DNA of 9,219 nucleotides, taken from NCBI GenBank assembly GCA_903888815.1, contig CAISVC010000337.1:1-9219 (forward strand), written 5' to 3'. The translations under genes were made by a program, and so were the position numbers. This document shows, one piece after another, positions 1 to 6,412 of the stretch. The notes beneath the pieces are model-generated. The model saw nothing but the letters and a program-made list of their open reading frames with translations. It made no database searches and had not been told where the DNA came from. Source of the DNA: an uncultured Fibrobacterota bacterium (lineage in GTDB: Bacteria > Fibrobacterota > Chitinivibrionia > Chitinivibrionales > Chitinispirillaceae). The stretch's first letter is position 1, and every line of letters starts with the position of its first letter.

Positions 1-689
1 CAGTTTGGAAAGTTCTCAGAAGGTTCGTTCATCAAATCGTATCCAGCGACAGCGGAATTCCCGTTGAAATGCGATGCGAGTCCCTGCCAGAACTTGATCG
101 CTTTGCTCTGCCAGCTTGTATCGGTATACAGGTTGGCGCTTCCTATCTGACCCGAATGATCCTGACCGTTCTGAGAACCGGGAACCCCGTGAAGATCGAG
201 AATCGTATAAATGCCGTATTTCGCGGCAGTGGCTACCGCCCAGTCAAGCCGGCTGAAGTCAATAGTGCTGTCGGGTTTTAATCTCCAATTGCCGTTTTCG
301 TCCATGTGATTATGGTAATACATGACCAGCCGTATCACATTCAAGCCTTCGCCTGCTATTCTCGGGAAATCGGATTCCTTCAGGAAAGAATCCCAGAACG
401 TGTTGTAGAGGCTCCACATGGTTACGGCGCCGAAACGGCTGGTAAGCGTCTGACGCGCGGTCCATTCGCACGTTGCGGACATCGGCGACATCCATGGTTC
501 CTGCAGCAGCCACCCTCCGACGTTCACCCCGCATAATTGAACGGTATCGCCCTTGCCGGCGTTATTCCGGATGATTGTCCCGTCCGTCTTTAAAAAATCG
601 CAGGGAAGAGCGGCGTGCGGACGCTCCATTGCAAGGCAGAAAATACCTGTAAGTAAAGTGAGCAGGACCCTGGTTCTGATAGGGCTCAT
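1..689 (-). CDS. Secreted GH5-family glucanase-like hydrolase, 3' end cut by the window
   Basis: Reads leftward from an ATG at 689 and runs off the window at position 1, leaving 229 codons. The first ~27 residues are a signal peptide: Arg-containing start, hydrophobic LLTLLTGIFCLA, then a small-residue stretch. The mature part shows glycoside hydrolase family 5 hallmarks: GVNVGGWLLQEPWM near residues 46-59, GLNVIRLVMYYHNH, then LDLHGVPGSQNGQDHSG. The last of these is very like the HGAPGSQNGxDxSG signature of GH5 exo-beta-1,3-glucanases. YDLMNEP follows, in which Glu222 is the expected general acid/base. The nucleophile Glu lies beyond the edge. By family this would be a retaining beta-glucanase outside the cytoplasm; the beta-1,3 preference is inferred from the HGVPGSQNG motif only. 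It follows the GH2 gene by 44 bp on the same strand, so probable co-transcription. The start is the only Met giving an intact signal peptide, but no good Shine-Dalgarno precedes it. Confidence 0.88.
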   Translation of the reverse strand, partial: MSPIRTRVLLTLLTGIFCLAMERPHAALPCDFLKTDGTIIRNNAGKGDTVQLCGVNVGGWLLQEPWMSPMSATCEWTARQTLTSRFGAVTMWSLYNTFWDSFLKESDFPRIAGEGLNVIRLVMYYHNHMDENGNWRLKPDSTIDFSRLDWAVATAAKYGIYTILDLHGVPGSQNGQDHSGQIGSANLYTDTSWQSKAIKFWQGLASHFNGNSAVAGYDLMNEPSENFPN

Positions 690-702
690 AAAATCCGGCT
701 TA

Positions 703-719
703 AGGCGGGCAGACCGCCT
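703..719 (-). repeat. Intercistronic hairpin between the GH2 and GH5 genes
   Basis: Six-base perfect arms (AGGCGG / CCGCCT) flank a 5-base loop. It sits between the GH2 stop codon and the GH5 start, ending 13 bases before the ATG at 689. No T-run follows on the minus strand, so it is not a canonical Rho-independent terminator. It could be a transcript-stability or translation-modulating element within a two-gene mRNA, or chance. Confidence 0.4.
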
Positions 720-733
720 CTGCGAAAACGCGC

Positions 734-3397
734 TTACATCCTGTTCAGCATCCGTATGACGAACACGCCGCCTTCGCTCCTCTTCCATGCGGAGAGTTTT
801 ATCATATGCCGATTTTTCGGCGACGTCCGTACCAGCAGTTTTCCCTGAACATTATAAATTTCGATTGTATTGTATTTCCCATATGCCCATGCCGGAACAT
901 TATAATTGTTTCCTGCAAATTTTAAGACCAGCGGAGGCTGAAGCGAAATCACGGCTGCCGCAGATTTCAGCGGGGATCCTTCCCTGGTCGCAGAAACAGG
1001 CTGCGTGACGTACAGCGTTCCCGAAGCTGGTGTCAATGTTCCCGAGTTCGCGGTCACGGTCATGGTTCCGCCCGTAAGGTTGCCGCGCGCGAGGAAAATG
1101 ATTTTTCCCGCATCCGCATCAATTGGATTCTCGCTGATGATCGTCCCGGCGCCGCTTGCGGTCATGCTTATTGAGTTGCTGGCGGTTGGTATGACCGTTC
1201 CATTTGCATCGCATACCGATACGATAACACGCGCAAAATCTGCTCCATCGGCAAGAATGGTATCAGGGTCGGTTTCCACTCTCAGTTTTGTGGCAGCACC
1301 CGGAGTCCTTACCGTATCTCTGGCCACCACCACGCCACCGTTCCTGCCTAATGCAATGACGGTACCGGCAGCCCAGGTGATATTGGTAAAAAGGAAAGGC
1401 GGATGTACGAGCGCGTTCAAGTATTGATTATCCCTGGCAGGAGATCGTACTCCCTGGCTTACGCCATTGACAATAAGTTCCACCTGTTCGCAATTGCTGA
1501 ACACGGGGATTGTGTCGTGCGGGGAAGTGGCCATCCAGTAATTGGCTATGAACACCATTGGCGGGGTTGTGAGTTCAGACTTGTACCAGTATGCGGCAAA
1601 TTTGGGGATTCTAAATAAATCAAACAAACCGTGAAAAACGATATTCCTGTCAGTACTGCTGCCGCTGATGCCGGTGTTATGAAATGAATTGTAGTCGTAA
1701 CCTGCCCAGGCCGCTAAGCCGGCATTGCTCGGAGTAGCTCTGGCCAGCCCGACCTCTTCCCAATGCCTTCGGGAATGTTGAAATAAACGGAGTTCATTGG
1801 TATAGGTCGTGGTAAAAAAACGTGCCGTAGCAAAGGTGTGACCCGTATGTTCGATGCAGAGTGCTCCGCCGGTTGGGATACTTGGGGCTGAGAAAGGATC
1901 ATACCCGGTAAAACACATGGGGCAGCCAACGCCAAGACCGGTTGATGTACATTGGCCGATATATCGCGTAGAATCCTCTTCATGTGCCGCTGGATGAAGT
2001 GTAGCATCGCACCCCCCGTGATTAATTGCTGCCTGCCATACAATGATGCTGGGATGGTTTATATCGCGCCTGATTTCCTTCCTGAATGCTGTTTGAAGAT
2101 TACTATACCAGGCAGCATTATTCGTTTTGATATACGGAGCAGCCCCGGCAGCCCATGTCGGTCCTTCTTCAAGTGCCATGATCCCAAGCTCGTCCAGCGC
2201 ATCAAGAAAATCGGGATCATGGGGATAGTGGGACAACCTGATCCAGTTGAAACCGTGGGATTTGATCTGCCGCGCTTCCCTGCGGTGGACGGTATTGGGA
2301 ATGGCGCCCCCCACAAACGGCCAGGCCGAATGACGGTTAAGACCGATGAGCTTGACAGACTGGCCATTGAGGTGAAACCCCGTGGTCGTGTTGAAGTCAA
2401 ACCATCTGATCCCGAACTTCTGAAATTTTCCCTCGACAAAAGTCGAGCCGTCACGTACCGAGACATATACTTTGTAGAGATACGGGTTATCGGGTGACCA
2501 CAGGTACGGATTGGCAATAGCGCTGCTGGTAAGGGAGACCGTGGCGGAACCGTTTGCCGCAATGTTCTGCGCGGCGGACGTCATGGTCGTCACCACCTGG
2601 TTGTTCGCGTCGATGATCGTTGCGGTGACCGTGGCGCTTTTGCCCGTGGTATTTTCATTTTTTACCGTTGTCACCACCTTGACCGTGGCGCTGGCTGCCG
2701 AGACCGAGGGCGTGGTCACAACGATTCCGGCATTTTTTGCTTCCCACTGAAAACCGATATGCAGCTTGTCGGTGCAGACAAGATTGACGTCTCCGTTGAT
2801 GCCGCCGAAAAGAATAAAATCAATGCCGTCAGGATAGGTGGTGCATGTTCCGGCATAATCAAAATCCGGTGGCGTGGTGGTATTGATCCGGTTGTCCACG
2901 AATACGGCTATCACATTATCTCCAGTAAAGGAAACATAATCTGTTATATCGAAATGAAACGAATCATAACCGCTGATTGCATGTATCCCGACTTGTGTGC
3001 CATTTACATAAACGGTTGCAACCTGCATGACGGTCTGAAATTCCACAAAAACCTTTTTTCCGGCCTGACCCACAAGCGATACATGTTTGCGGAACCAGCC
3101 TGTGGTCCGGCCAAAGGTGCCCTGGTTGTTGCAATCGGTTGAACCATCGAGGTGGCTTGTCACCATCTTAAGCGGATGCGGCGCGCTCACGGTTTCCCAC
3201 TGGGAATCGTCATACGCGGTTGCTTCCGGCGTTCCGGTGACGGTGCCGCTTTTAAACTTCCAGTTCATGTTGAAGTTTGTTTCCACCCTGTTCGATGGAT
3301 CCTGAACAAACGGCGCAGCCTGCAGTACCTGAACGGCAAGACTCAAGACACCGATCACGACCACGAAGCGAAAAAAGCGGGTTTTATCAGGATTCAC
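734..3397 (-). CDS. Secreted glycoside hydrolase family 2 protein with His at the acid/base position
   Basis: 887 residues from a GTG at 3397. That start is chosen because AAAGGAGG lies 6 bases upstream and a clean signal peptide follows (residues 1-28, core FVVVIGVLSLAVQVLQAA). Order of parts: GH2 sugar-binding jelly roll (~35-215, with VYVNGTQVGIHAISGYDSF and the FDIT motif); immunoglobulin-like domain (~220-335); TIM barrel (~336-610, with GLNRHSAWP, GFNWIRLSHYPHDPDFLDALDELGI and NHPSIIVW). After these come a DUF4982-like region with a VELIVNG motif (~635-700), a Big/GH2-C5-like domain (~705-810), and a C-terminal sorting-like module (~840-887, IEIYNVQGKLL...GGVFVIRML). By family it would cleave beta-linked galactosides or similar sugars outside the cytoplasm. 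The nucleophile is probably Glu516 in CIEHTGH. The acid/base Glu of the W-x-x-x-I/L-N-E motif is instead His460 (WQAAINH), so activity is uncertain. Substrate is not inferable. Confidence 0.9.
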   Translation of the reverse strand: MNPDKTRFFRFVVVIGVLSLAVQVLQAAPFVQDPSNRVETNFNMNWKFKSGTVTGTPEATAYDDSQWETVSAPHPLKMVTSHLDGSTDCNNQGTFGRTTGWFRKHVSLVGQAGKKVFVEFQTVMQVATVYVNGTQVGIHAISGYDSFHFDITDYVSFTGDNVIAVFVDNRINTTTPPDFDYAGTCTTYPDGIDFILFGGINGDVNLVCTDKLHIGFQWEAKNAGIVVTTPSVSAASATVKVVTTVKNENTTGKSATVTATIIDANNQVVTTMTSAAQNIAANGSATVSLTSSAIANPYLWSPDNPYLYKVYVSVRDGSTFVEGKFQKFGIRWFDFNTTTGFHLNGQSVKLIGLNRHSAWPFVGGAIPNTVHRREARQIKSHGFNWIRLSHYPHDPDFLDALDELGIMALEEGPTWAAGAAPYIKTNNAAWYSNLQTAFRKEIRRDINHPSIIVWQAAINHGGCDATLHPAAHEEDSTRYIGQCTSTGLGVGCPMCFTGYDPFSAPSIPTGGALCIEHTGHTFATARFFTTTYTNELRLFQHSRRHWEEVGLARATPSNAGLAAWAGYDYNSFHNTGISGSSTDRNIVFHGLFDLFRIPKFAAYWYKSELTTPPMVFIANYWMATSPHDTIPVFSNCEQVELIVNGVSQGVRSPARDNQYLNALVHPPFLFTNITWAAGTVIALGRNGGVVVARDTVRTPGAATKLRVETDPDTILADGADFARVIVSVCDANGTVIPTASNSISMTASGAGTIISENPIDADAGKIIFLARGNLTGGTMTVTANSGTLTPASGTLYVTQPVSATREGSPLKSAAAVISLQPPLVLKFAGNNYNVPAWAYGKYNTIEIYNVQGKLLVRTSPKNRHMIKLSAWKRSEGGVFVIRMLNRM

Positions 3398-3403
3398 AAT
3401 ATT

Positions 3404-3409
3404 CCTCCT
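3404..3409 (-). promoter_or_regulatory. Strong ribosome binding site fixing a GTG start for the GH2 gene
   Basis: AGGAGG on the minus strand, 6 bases before GTG at 3397. It decides the start: the open frame continues 49 codons upstream to an ATG at 3544, but that extension would put a Lys/Arg-rich stretch before the signal peptide and would cross the promoter and palindrome region. Confidence 0.85.
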
Positions 3410-3461
3410 TTGACGCAGTTTGTATGCTATTAAAACCCTTTTCCTTGCCGGTACTCCATAT

Positions 3462-3490
3462 ATTATAATATAAGCGCAAATGCTTTTAAA
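3462..3490 (-). promoter_or_regulatory. Putative sigma70-type promoter for the GH2-GH5 transcript
   Basis: On the minus strand, TTTAAA (3490-3485) is separated by 17 bases from a perfect TATAAT (3467-3462). Transcription would start near 3455, giving a ~58-base leader before the GTG at 3397. The -35 box is weak (4 of 6 consensus), which fits a promoter that depends on an activator. The 14-bp palindrome at 3481-3494 covers the -35 box. Confidence 0.5.
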
Positions 3491-3494
3491 AGCA
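3481..3494. promoter_or_regulatory. 14-bp perfect palindrome over the GH2 promoter -35 box
   Basis: TGCTTTT followed directly by its reverse complement AAAAGCA, with no spacer. It overlaps the proposed leftward -35 hexamer, a position where a bound dimer would block RNA polymerase. The inner AT-rich part is a low-information sequence, so chance is possible. Confidence 0.35.
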
Positions 3495-3511
3495 ATCTCT
3501 GGCAGGAAATT

Positions 3512-3534
3512 AATGTTCTCATTATGAGAACATT
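3512..3534. promoter_or_regulatory. 23-bp palindromic operator candidate
   Basis: Two perfect 11-base arms, AATGTTCTCAT and ATGAGAACATT, flank a single central T at 3523. A perfect dyad of this length in a divergent intergenic region is a strong sign of a dimeric transcription-factor site. Its centre lies about 68 bases upstream of the proposed leftward start site and about 146 upstream of the rightward one, so an activator role on the GH2 side is the simpler reading. I cannot assign a regulator family. No T-run follows, so it is not a terminator. Confidence 0.6.
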
Positions 3535-3547
3535 GTTTATACAATGT
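3530..3547. repeat. Second dyad overlapping the 23-bp palindrome
   Basis: Seven-base arms ACATTGT and ACAATGT with a 4-base TTAT spacer. The left arm shares five bases (3530-3534) with the right arm of the 23-bp palindrome, so the two dyads could not both be bound or extruded freely. The CATTGTTTA string in it recurs at 3564-3572. Confidence 0.4.
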
Positions 3548-3632
3548 AATCAGACTTTATTATCATTGTTTAAACGCTCAATTCTTACTATGTTTGACAG
3601 TAATTTCAGCAAACCGCACGCAGAATTCGAAG

Positions 3633-3662
3633 TTGATATAAAAGCATCGCAAATGATATAAT
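3633..3662 (+). promoter_or_regulatory. Putative sigma70-type promoter for the rightward four-gene operon
   Basis: TTGATA (3633-3638), 18-base spacer, perfect TATAAT (3657-3662). Transcription would begin near 3669, leaving a ~68-base leader before the ATG at 3737. Both boxes are close to consensus, so it may be fairly strong without activation. Confidence 0.6.
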
Positions 3663-3736
3663 TAATGGGTAATATTGAGGCTGACCGAGGCAAAGCCTTT
3701 TCGAACAATGCAATAAAACAAACAAGGGGGTGTTGT

Positions 3737-5170
3737 ATGTTTCATGGTACAATTGCAACGACGAAATCCCTTTCCAAGGGTACGCTTATGCTCAGATGGC
3801 TTTGCTGTGCGGCAATGGTAATTTCTTCTTTCACTTTCAGCTTTGCCGGCAACTATCCCTATCCAAATCCTACCATGCATCAGATCGACAGCGCATGGAG
3901 GGCATTTTACGGCTCTCCTGTTCATCAGGGTATTGTGGTTTATAATAAAATGACCGGCGGAGCTACCGATGCAAGCCTGGACACCTTGTGCATTATGCGC
4001 ATGGTAAGTTCCGGCGGAACTGCGACAATAAAACAGCTTATGAGATACGTACAATGGGCAGGTGTGGCTGGATGGGGCGTATCCTCAGCATACCGGATTT
4101 CACCGGACGGCGTAAAAATCGGGATGCAGAACGGCACCGCCGTGTCGGTGTGCGATACGAACGGTACGAATCAGAAAGTGATCGCGACGACGGCGCTGGG
4201 CATGGATCAGCTCAGTGTGAGCTGGGATGATTCGGCCACCGGCATCGGCACCACCATCCGCAGATTAGTCTACTGTTTTGGCGCCACCGCCGCCACCGCC
4301 GTGATCAGGAGGACGGTTGTCAATGCCGATAATTCCGCAGGGCTGACCGATACTTTATGGTCCGCTGCGTGGGCCGTGGATCCTACCTGTGTAAGCCGGT
4401 GGCAGGGTATGTATACTTCTGTAAATAAAGTAGGGCATTATCTTTGTTTTGATATGCCGACGAGAAGCGTAAATGCTCCTGTAGTTGCGAATCTTAGGAC
4501 TCGAACGGCAGTTAGCCCGACAAACTGCGGCGATGGATGTCAGATCAGGATGTGCAGAGACACTTTCGGCACCGTCAGCTATCATGAAGCCACGCACCTG
4601 ACGCATGCCACACTCTGGCGGGTGGGGACGTGGCCGGCAGGCGCCGTGCTCGGCTACGTTCCCTGCCCCGGCGGGGCGCAGACCGGCTGCACCGATTGCG
4701 GCAATAATATGTTTTACTGGTGCGATTCTGACACGAACTATCTGGCCCAGTGCGGAGATAACGACGTCGGCACTTCTCCGGGATGCTATACAAAGGCGTT
4801 CATTCGCAAGGGGAAGATGACGACCCCGCCCAGGATGATGTACCTTGGGGACTACCTCGCTTTTCCGGCGCTATGGATAGACCCTAATCCTTTAACCGGA
4901 ACGATAAACGAAGGCCTTACGCCGGGTACGTCCCCGCGTGTTTGTATTATAAAGCTCATGGGCAGCGAATTGACGCTCAGGAGCGCGGAAGGCAGAGCGC
5001 TGGATAACGCCCGGTTGATTAATGTTAGGGGCATGGTCGTCGCCAGAGGAGAGAAAATAGCTCCTGACAGGCAGCGTTTCACGGTCGCATCCCTGCCAAT
5101 GGGGATCTATCTCCTCTCATGGCATGAATCGAACGTTGCGATGGCAAGGTTTGTAACCATTGCGCGATAG
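3737..5170 (+). CDS. Exported Cys-rich propeller-like protein with T9SS-type sorting module
   Basis: 477 residues. The ATG at 3737 is preferred because GGGGG lies 6 bases upstream and the proposed promoter ends just before the leader. An in-frame ATG at 3788 is possible; one at 3665 would fall at the transcription start. A signal peptide (to ~37, hydrophobic LCCAAMVISSFTFSFA) precedes NYPYPNP. YRISPDGVKIGMQNG (~119-133) resembles the PD40/TolB beta-propeller repeat. The middle is unusually rich in Cys for an exported protein: C264, C268, C273 and a six-Cys cluster between C310 and C350, which could form disulfides or bind metal. HEATHLTH (283-290) contains an HExxH pattern, probably incidental. 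The last ~70 residues (GRALDNARLINVRGMVVARG...LPMGIYLLSW) resemble a T9SS C-terminal sorting domain, implying surface attachment or release. First gene of the operon. I do not recognise a specific function; extracellular binding or scaffolding is a guess. Confidence 0.8.
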   Translation: MFHGTIATTKSLSKGTLMLRWLCCAAMVISSFTFSFAGNYPYPNPTMHQIDSAWRAFYGSPVHQGIVVYNKMTGGATDASLDTLCIMRMVSSGGTATIKQLMRYVQWAGVAGWGVSSAYRISPDGVKIGMQNGTAVSVCDTNGTNQKVIATTALGMDQLSVSWDDSATGIGTTIRRLVYCFGATAATAVIRRTVVNADNSAGLTDTLWSAAWAVDPTCVSRWQGMYTSVNKVGHYLCFDMPTRSVNAPVVANLRTRTAVSPTNCGDGCQIRMCRDTFGTVSYHEATHLTHATLWRVGTWPAGAVLGYVPCPGGAQTGCTDCGNNMFYWCDSDTNYLAQCGDNDVGTSPGCYTKAFIRKGKMTTPPRMMYLGDYLAFPALWIDPNPLTGTINEGLTPGTSPRVCIIKLMGSELTLRSAEGRALDNARLINVRGMVVARGEKIAPDRQRFTVASLPMGIYLLSWHESNVAMARFVTIAR

Positions 5171-5215
5171 CCGGATATTTTTGGATATCGCCCGCAAAGA
5201 TAGAAAGGTAATTTA

Positions 5216-6385
5216 ATGAGGAAAAGCCGTTTTATGAAAAACACAGCAATAGCCATGAGCTGTGCGATGGCGCTGTGCTTCTCGTGTCTTGCGGTATTTA
5301 TTGCGTGCAGCGACAAGTCCCCTGTCACCCCGCCGCCCCCTACGACGTATCAATTGACGGTCATAGCAAGCGCGGGCGGCACGATCACGGCGCCCGCAAG
5401 CCCGACCGTGACGGTCAACAAGGACGCCGCCACGACAATACGGGCGCAGGCGAACGCGGGCTATTTTTTTTCCGAATGGACCGACACGTCGGGAAACGCG
5501 TCAATCGCCTATAAGAATTCGGCTTATACTACCGTCAAGCTCGTGTCCGGCAACGCCGTTCTGCAGGCGGGTTTCATTCCAGTCGTGTCGGGCCTGACGC
5601 CGATCGATATCTCCGCATTTGAGAAGGAGGCGGGCGCCAATTTCAGTTATTTTAAAGGGACATGGACCGCGCTTCCGGATTTTCACGCGCTTACGCCTGA
5701 TACTTCAGGCCCGTGCGATTCCCTTGATGTCATGGCACTGCCGCATCAATCACATAACTTCGGCGTCGTATTCACGGCGTATTTGAGTATTCCAATGGCG
5801 TACGATTATACATTTTATTTAAGATCTTCGGACGGAAGCCAATTGCTTTTAAACGATTCCGTTATTATCAATAACGACAGCATCCATTCGTCACCCGTGG
5901 AGGACAGCGCGACGGTCTATCTTTCAGACTATCCCGCCCCAACCTATCAGATCGAGGTGCGGTATTTCGACGCAGGCTCATCCCCTTCGCTGGGGGTCGG
6001 CTACGCATGTTCTGACATCGGCATAGATAAACAGACGATTATCGGGGCCCTGAGCCGGCCCAGCACGGCCCCAGTGCCTAAAATCAGCGTTACCAGTCCG
6101 GCGGGCGGCGAAGCGTATCATCTGGGAGACACCATTCATGTGCGGTGGACATACAGAAATGCCAGAGGTCAGGTATTTGCCAGTCTTTCAGTCGACAGCG
6201 GGAAAACCATTTCCCTCATAAGCCCCCGTGCTTTCCCTGCGGATACGAACTGGTACAATTGGCAGATCCCATTGGGCGCGGATACGCTCATTACGCAATC
6301 GGCGTTTATAGAGGTGGATGAATATCCGCCGTATAACCTGTTCGGCAAATCGAACCCGTTTTCCATTGCCGCAAGGCGGAAATAA
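5216..6385 (+). CDS. Multidomain lipoprotein: InlB-type repeat, PA14 and Kre9-like domains
   Basis: 389 residues, ATG with AGAAAGG 7 bases upstream, 45 bp after the previous gene. A basic, hydrophobic leader ends at an FIAC lipobox, making Cys31 the likely lipidated residue (Phe at -3 is less usual). A Pro-rich linker (36-42) follows. Residues ~45-120 match the divergent InlB B-repeat (YQLTVIASAGGTIT... AGYFFSEWTD ... AVLQAGF). Residues ~134-265 match a PA14 domain (FSYFKGTW; YDYTFYLRSSDGSQLLLNDSVI; YQIEVRYFDAGSSPSLGVGY), a beta-barrel fold commonly binding carbohydrate. Residues ~289-385 match the Kre9/KNH-like Ser-Thr-rich GPI-anchor family fold (VTSPAGGEAYHLGDTIHVRW). Expected location is the outer membrane, as a glycan-binding or adhesion protein; ligand unknown. 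A Met at residue 7 is an alternative start that would keep the leader. No catalytic motif is visible. Confidence 0.85.
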   Translation: MRKSRFMKNTAIAMSCAMALCFSCLAVFIACSDKSPVTPPPPTTYQLTVIASAGGTITAPASPTVTVNKDAATTIRAQANAGYFFSEWTDTSGNASIAYKNSAYTTVKLVSGNAVLQAGFIPVVSGLTPIDISAFEKEAGANFSYFKGTWTALPDFHALTPDTSGPCDSLDVMALPHQSHNFGVVFTAYLSIPMAYDYTFYLRSSDGSQLLLNDSVIINNDSIHSSPVEDSATVYLSDYPAPTYQIEVRYFDAGSSPSLGVGYACSDIGIDKQTIIGALSRPSTAPVPKISVTSPAGGEAYHLGDTIHVRWTYRNARGQVFASLSVDSGKTISLISPRAFPADTNWYNWQIPLGADTLITQSAFIEVDEYPPYNLFGKSNPFSIAARRK

Positions 6386-6412
6386 TTGACGACGGGTCAT
6401 TGAGAGATCGTT

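Larger units (their letters stand above)
3398..3736. other. Divergent AT-rich control region between hydrolase genes and surface-protein operon
   Basis: 339 bases with no gene I can support. It separates the GH2 gene (leftward) from the four-gene operon (rightward). It holds a promoter candidate for each direction and three dyads crowded into 3481-3547. It also has a repeated CATTGTTTA (3531-3539 and 3564-3572, 33 bases apart). The region is much more AT-rich than the flanking genes. Its layout is what a shared, regulator-controlled divergent promoter looks like; no regulator gene is in the window. Confidence 0.7.

Noticed and set aside
1952..2497. 181-codon open frame on the plus strand
   Set aside because: It lies wholly antisense to the catalytic part of the GH2 gene and its translation matches no family I recognise.
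3398..3544. 49-codon N-terminal extension of the GH2 gene to an ATG at 3544
   Set aside because: The GTG at 3397 has a near-perfect ribosome site and starts a normal signal peptide; the extension would run through the promoter and palindromes.
3594..3599. Consensus -35 box TTGACA on the plus strand
   Set aside because: No acceptable -10 box lies 16-18 bases downstream (CACGCA is found there); the TTGATA/TATAAT pair at 3633-3662 is better.
3662..4054. 130-codon minus-strand open frame at the start of the operon
   Set aside because: Overlaps the signal-peptide region of the first operon gene on the opposite strand and shows no protein-like features.
5174..5189. GATAT...ATATC inverted repeat between the first two operon genes
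   Set aside because: Only five A/T-rich base pairs with a 6-base loop and no following T-run; too weak to call a terminator or processing site.
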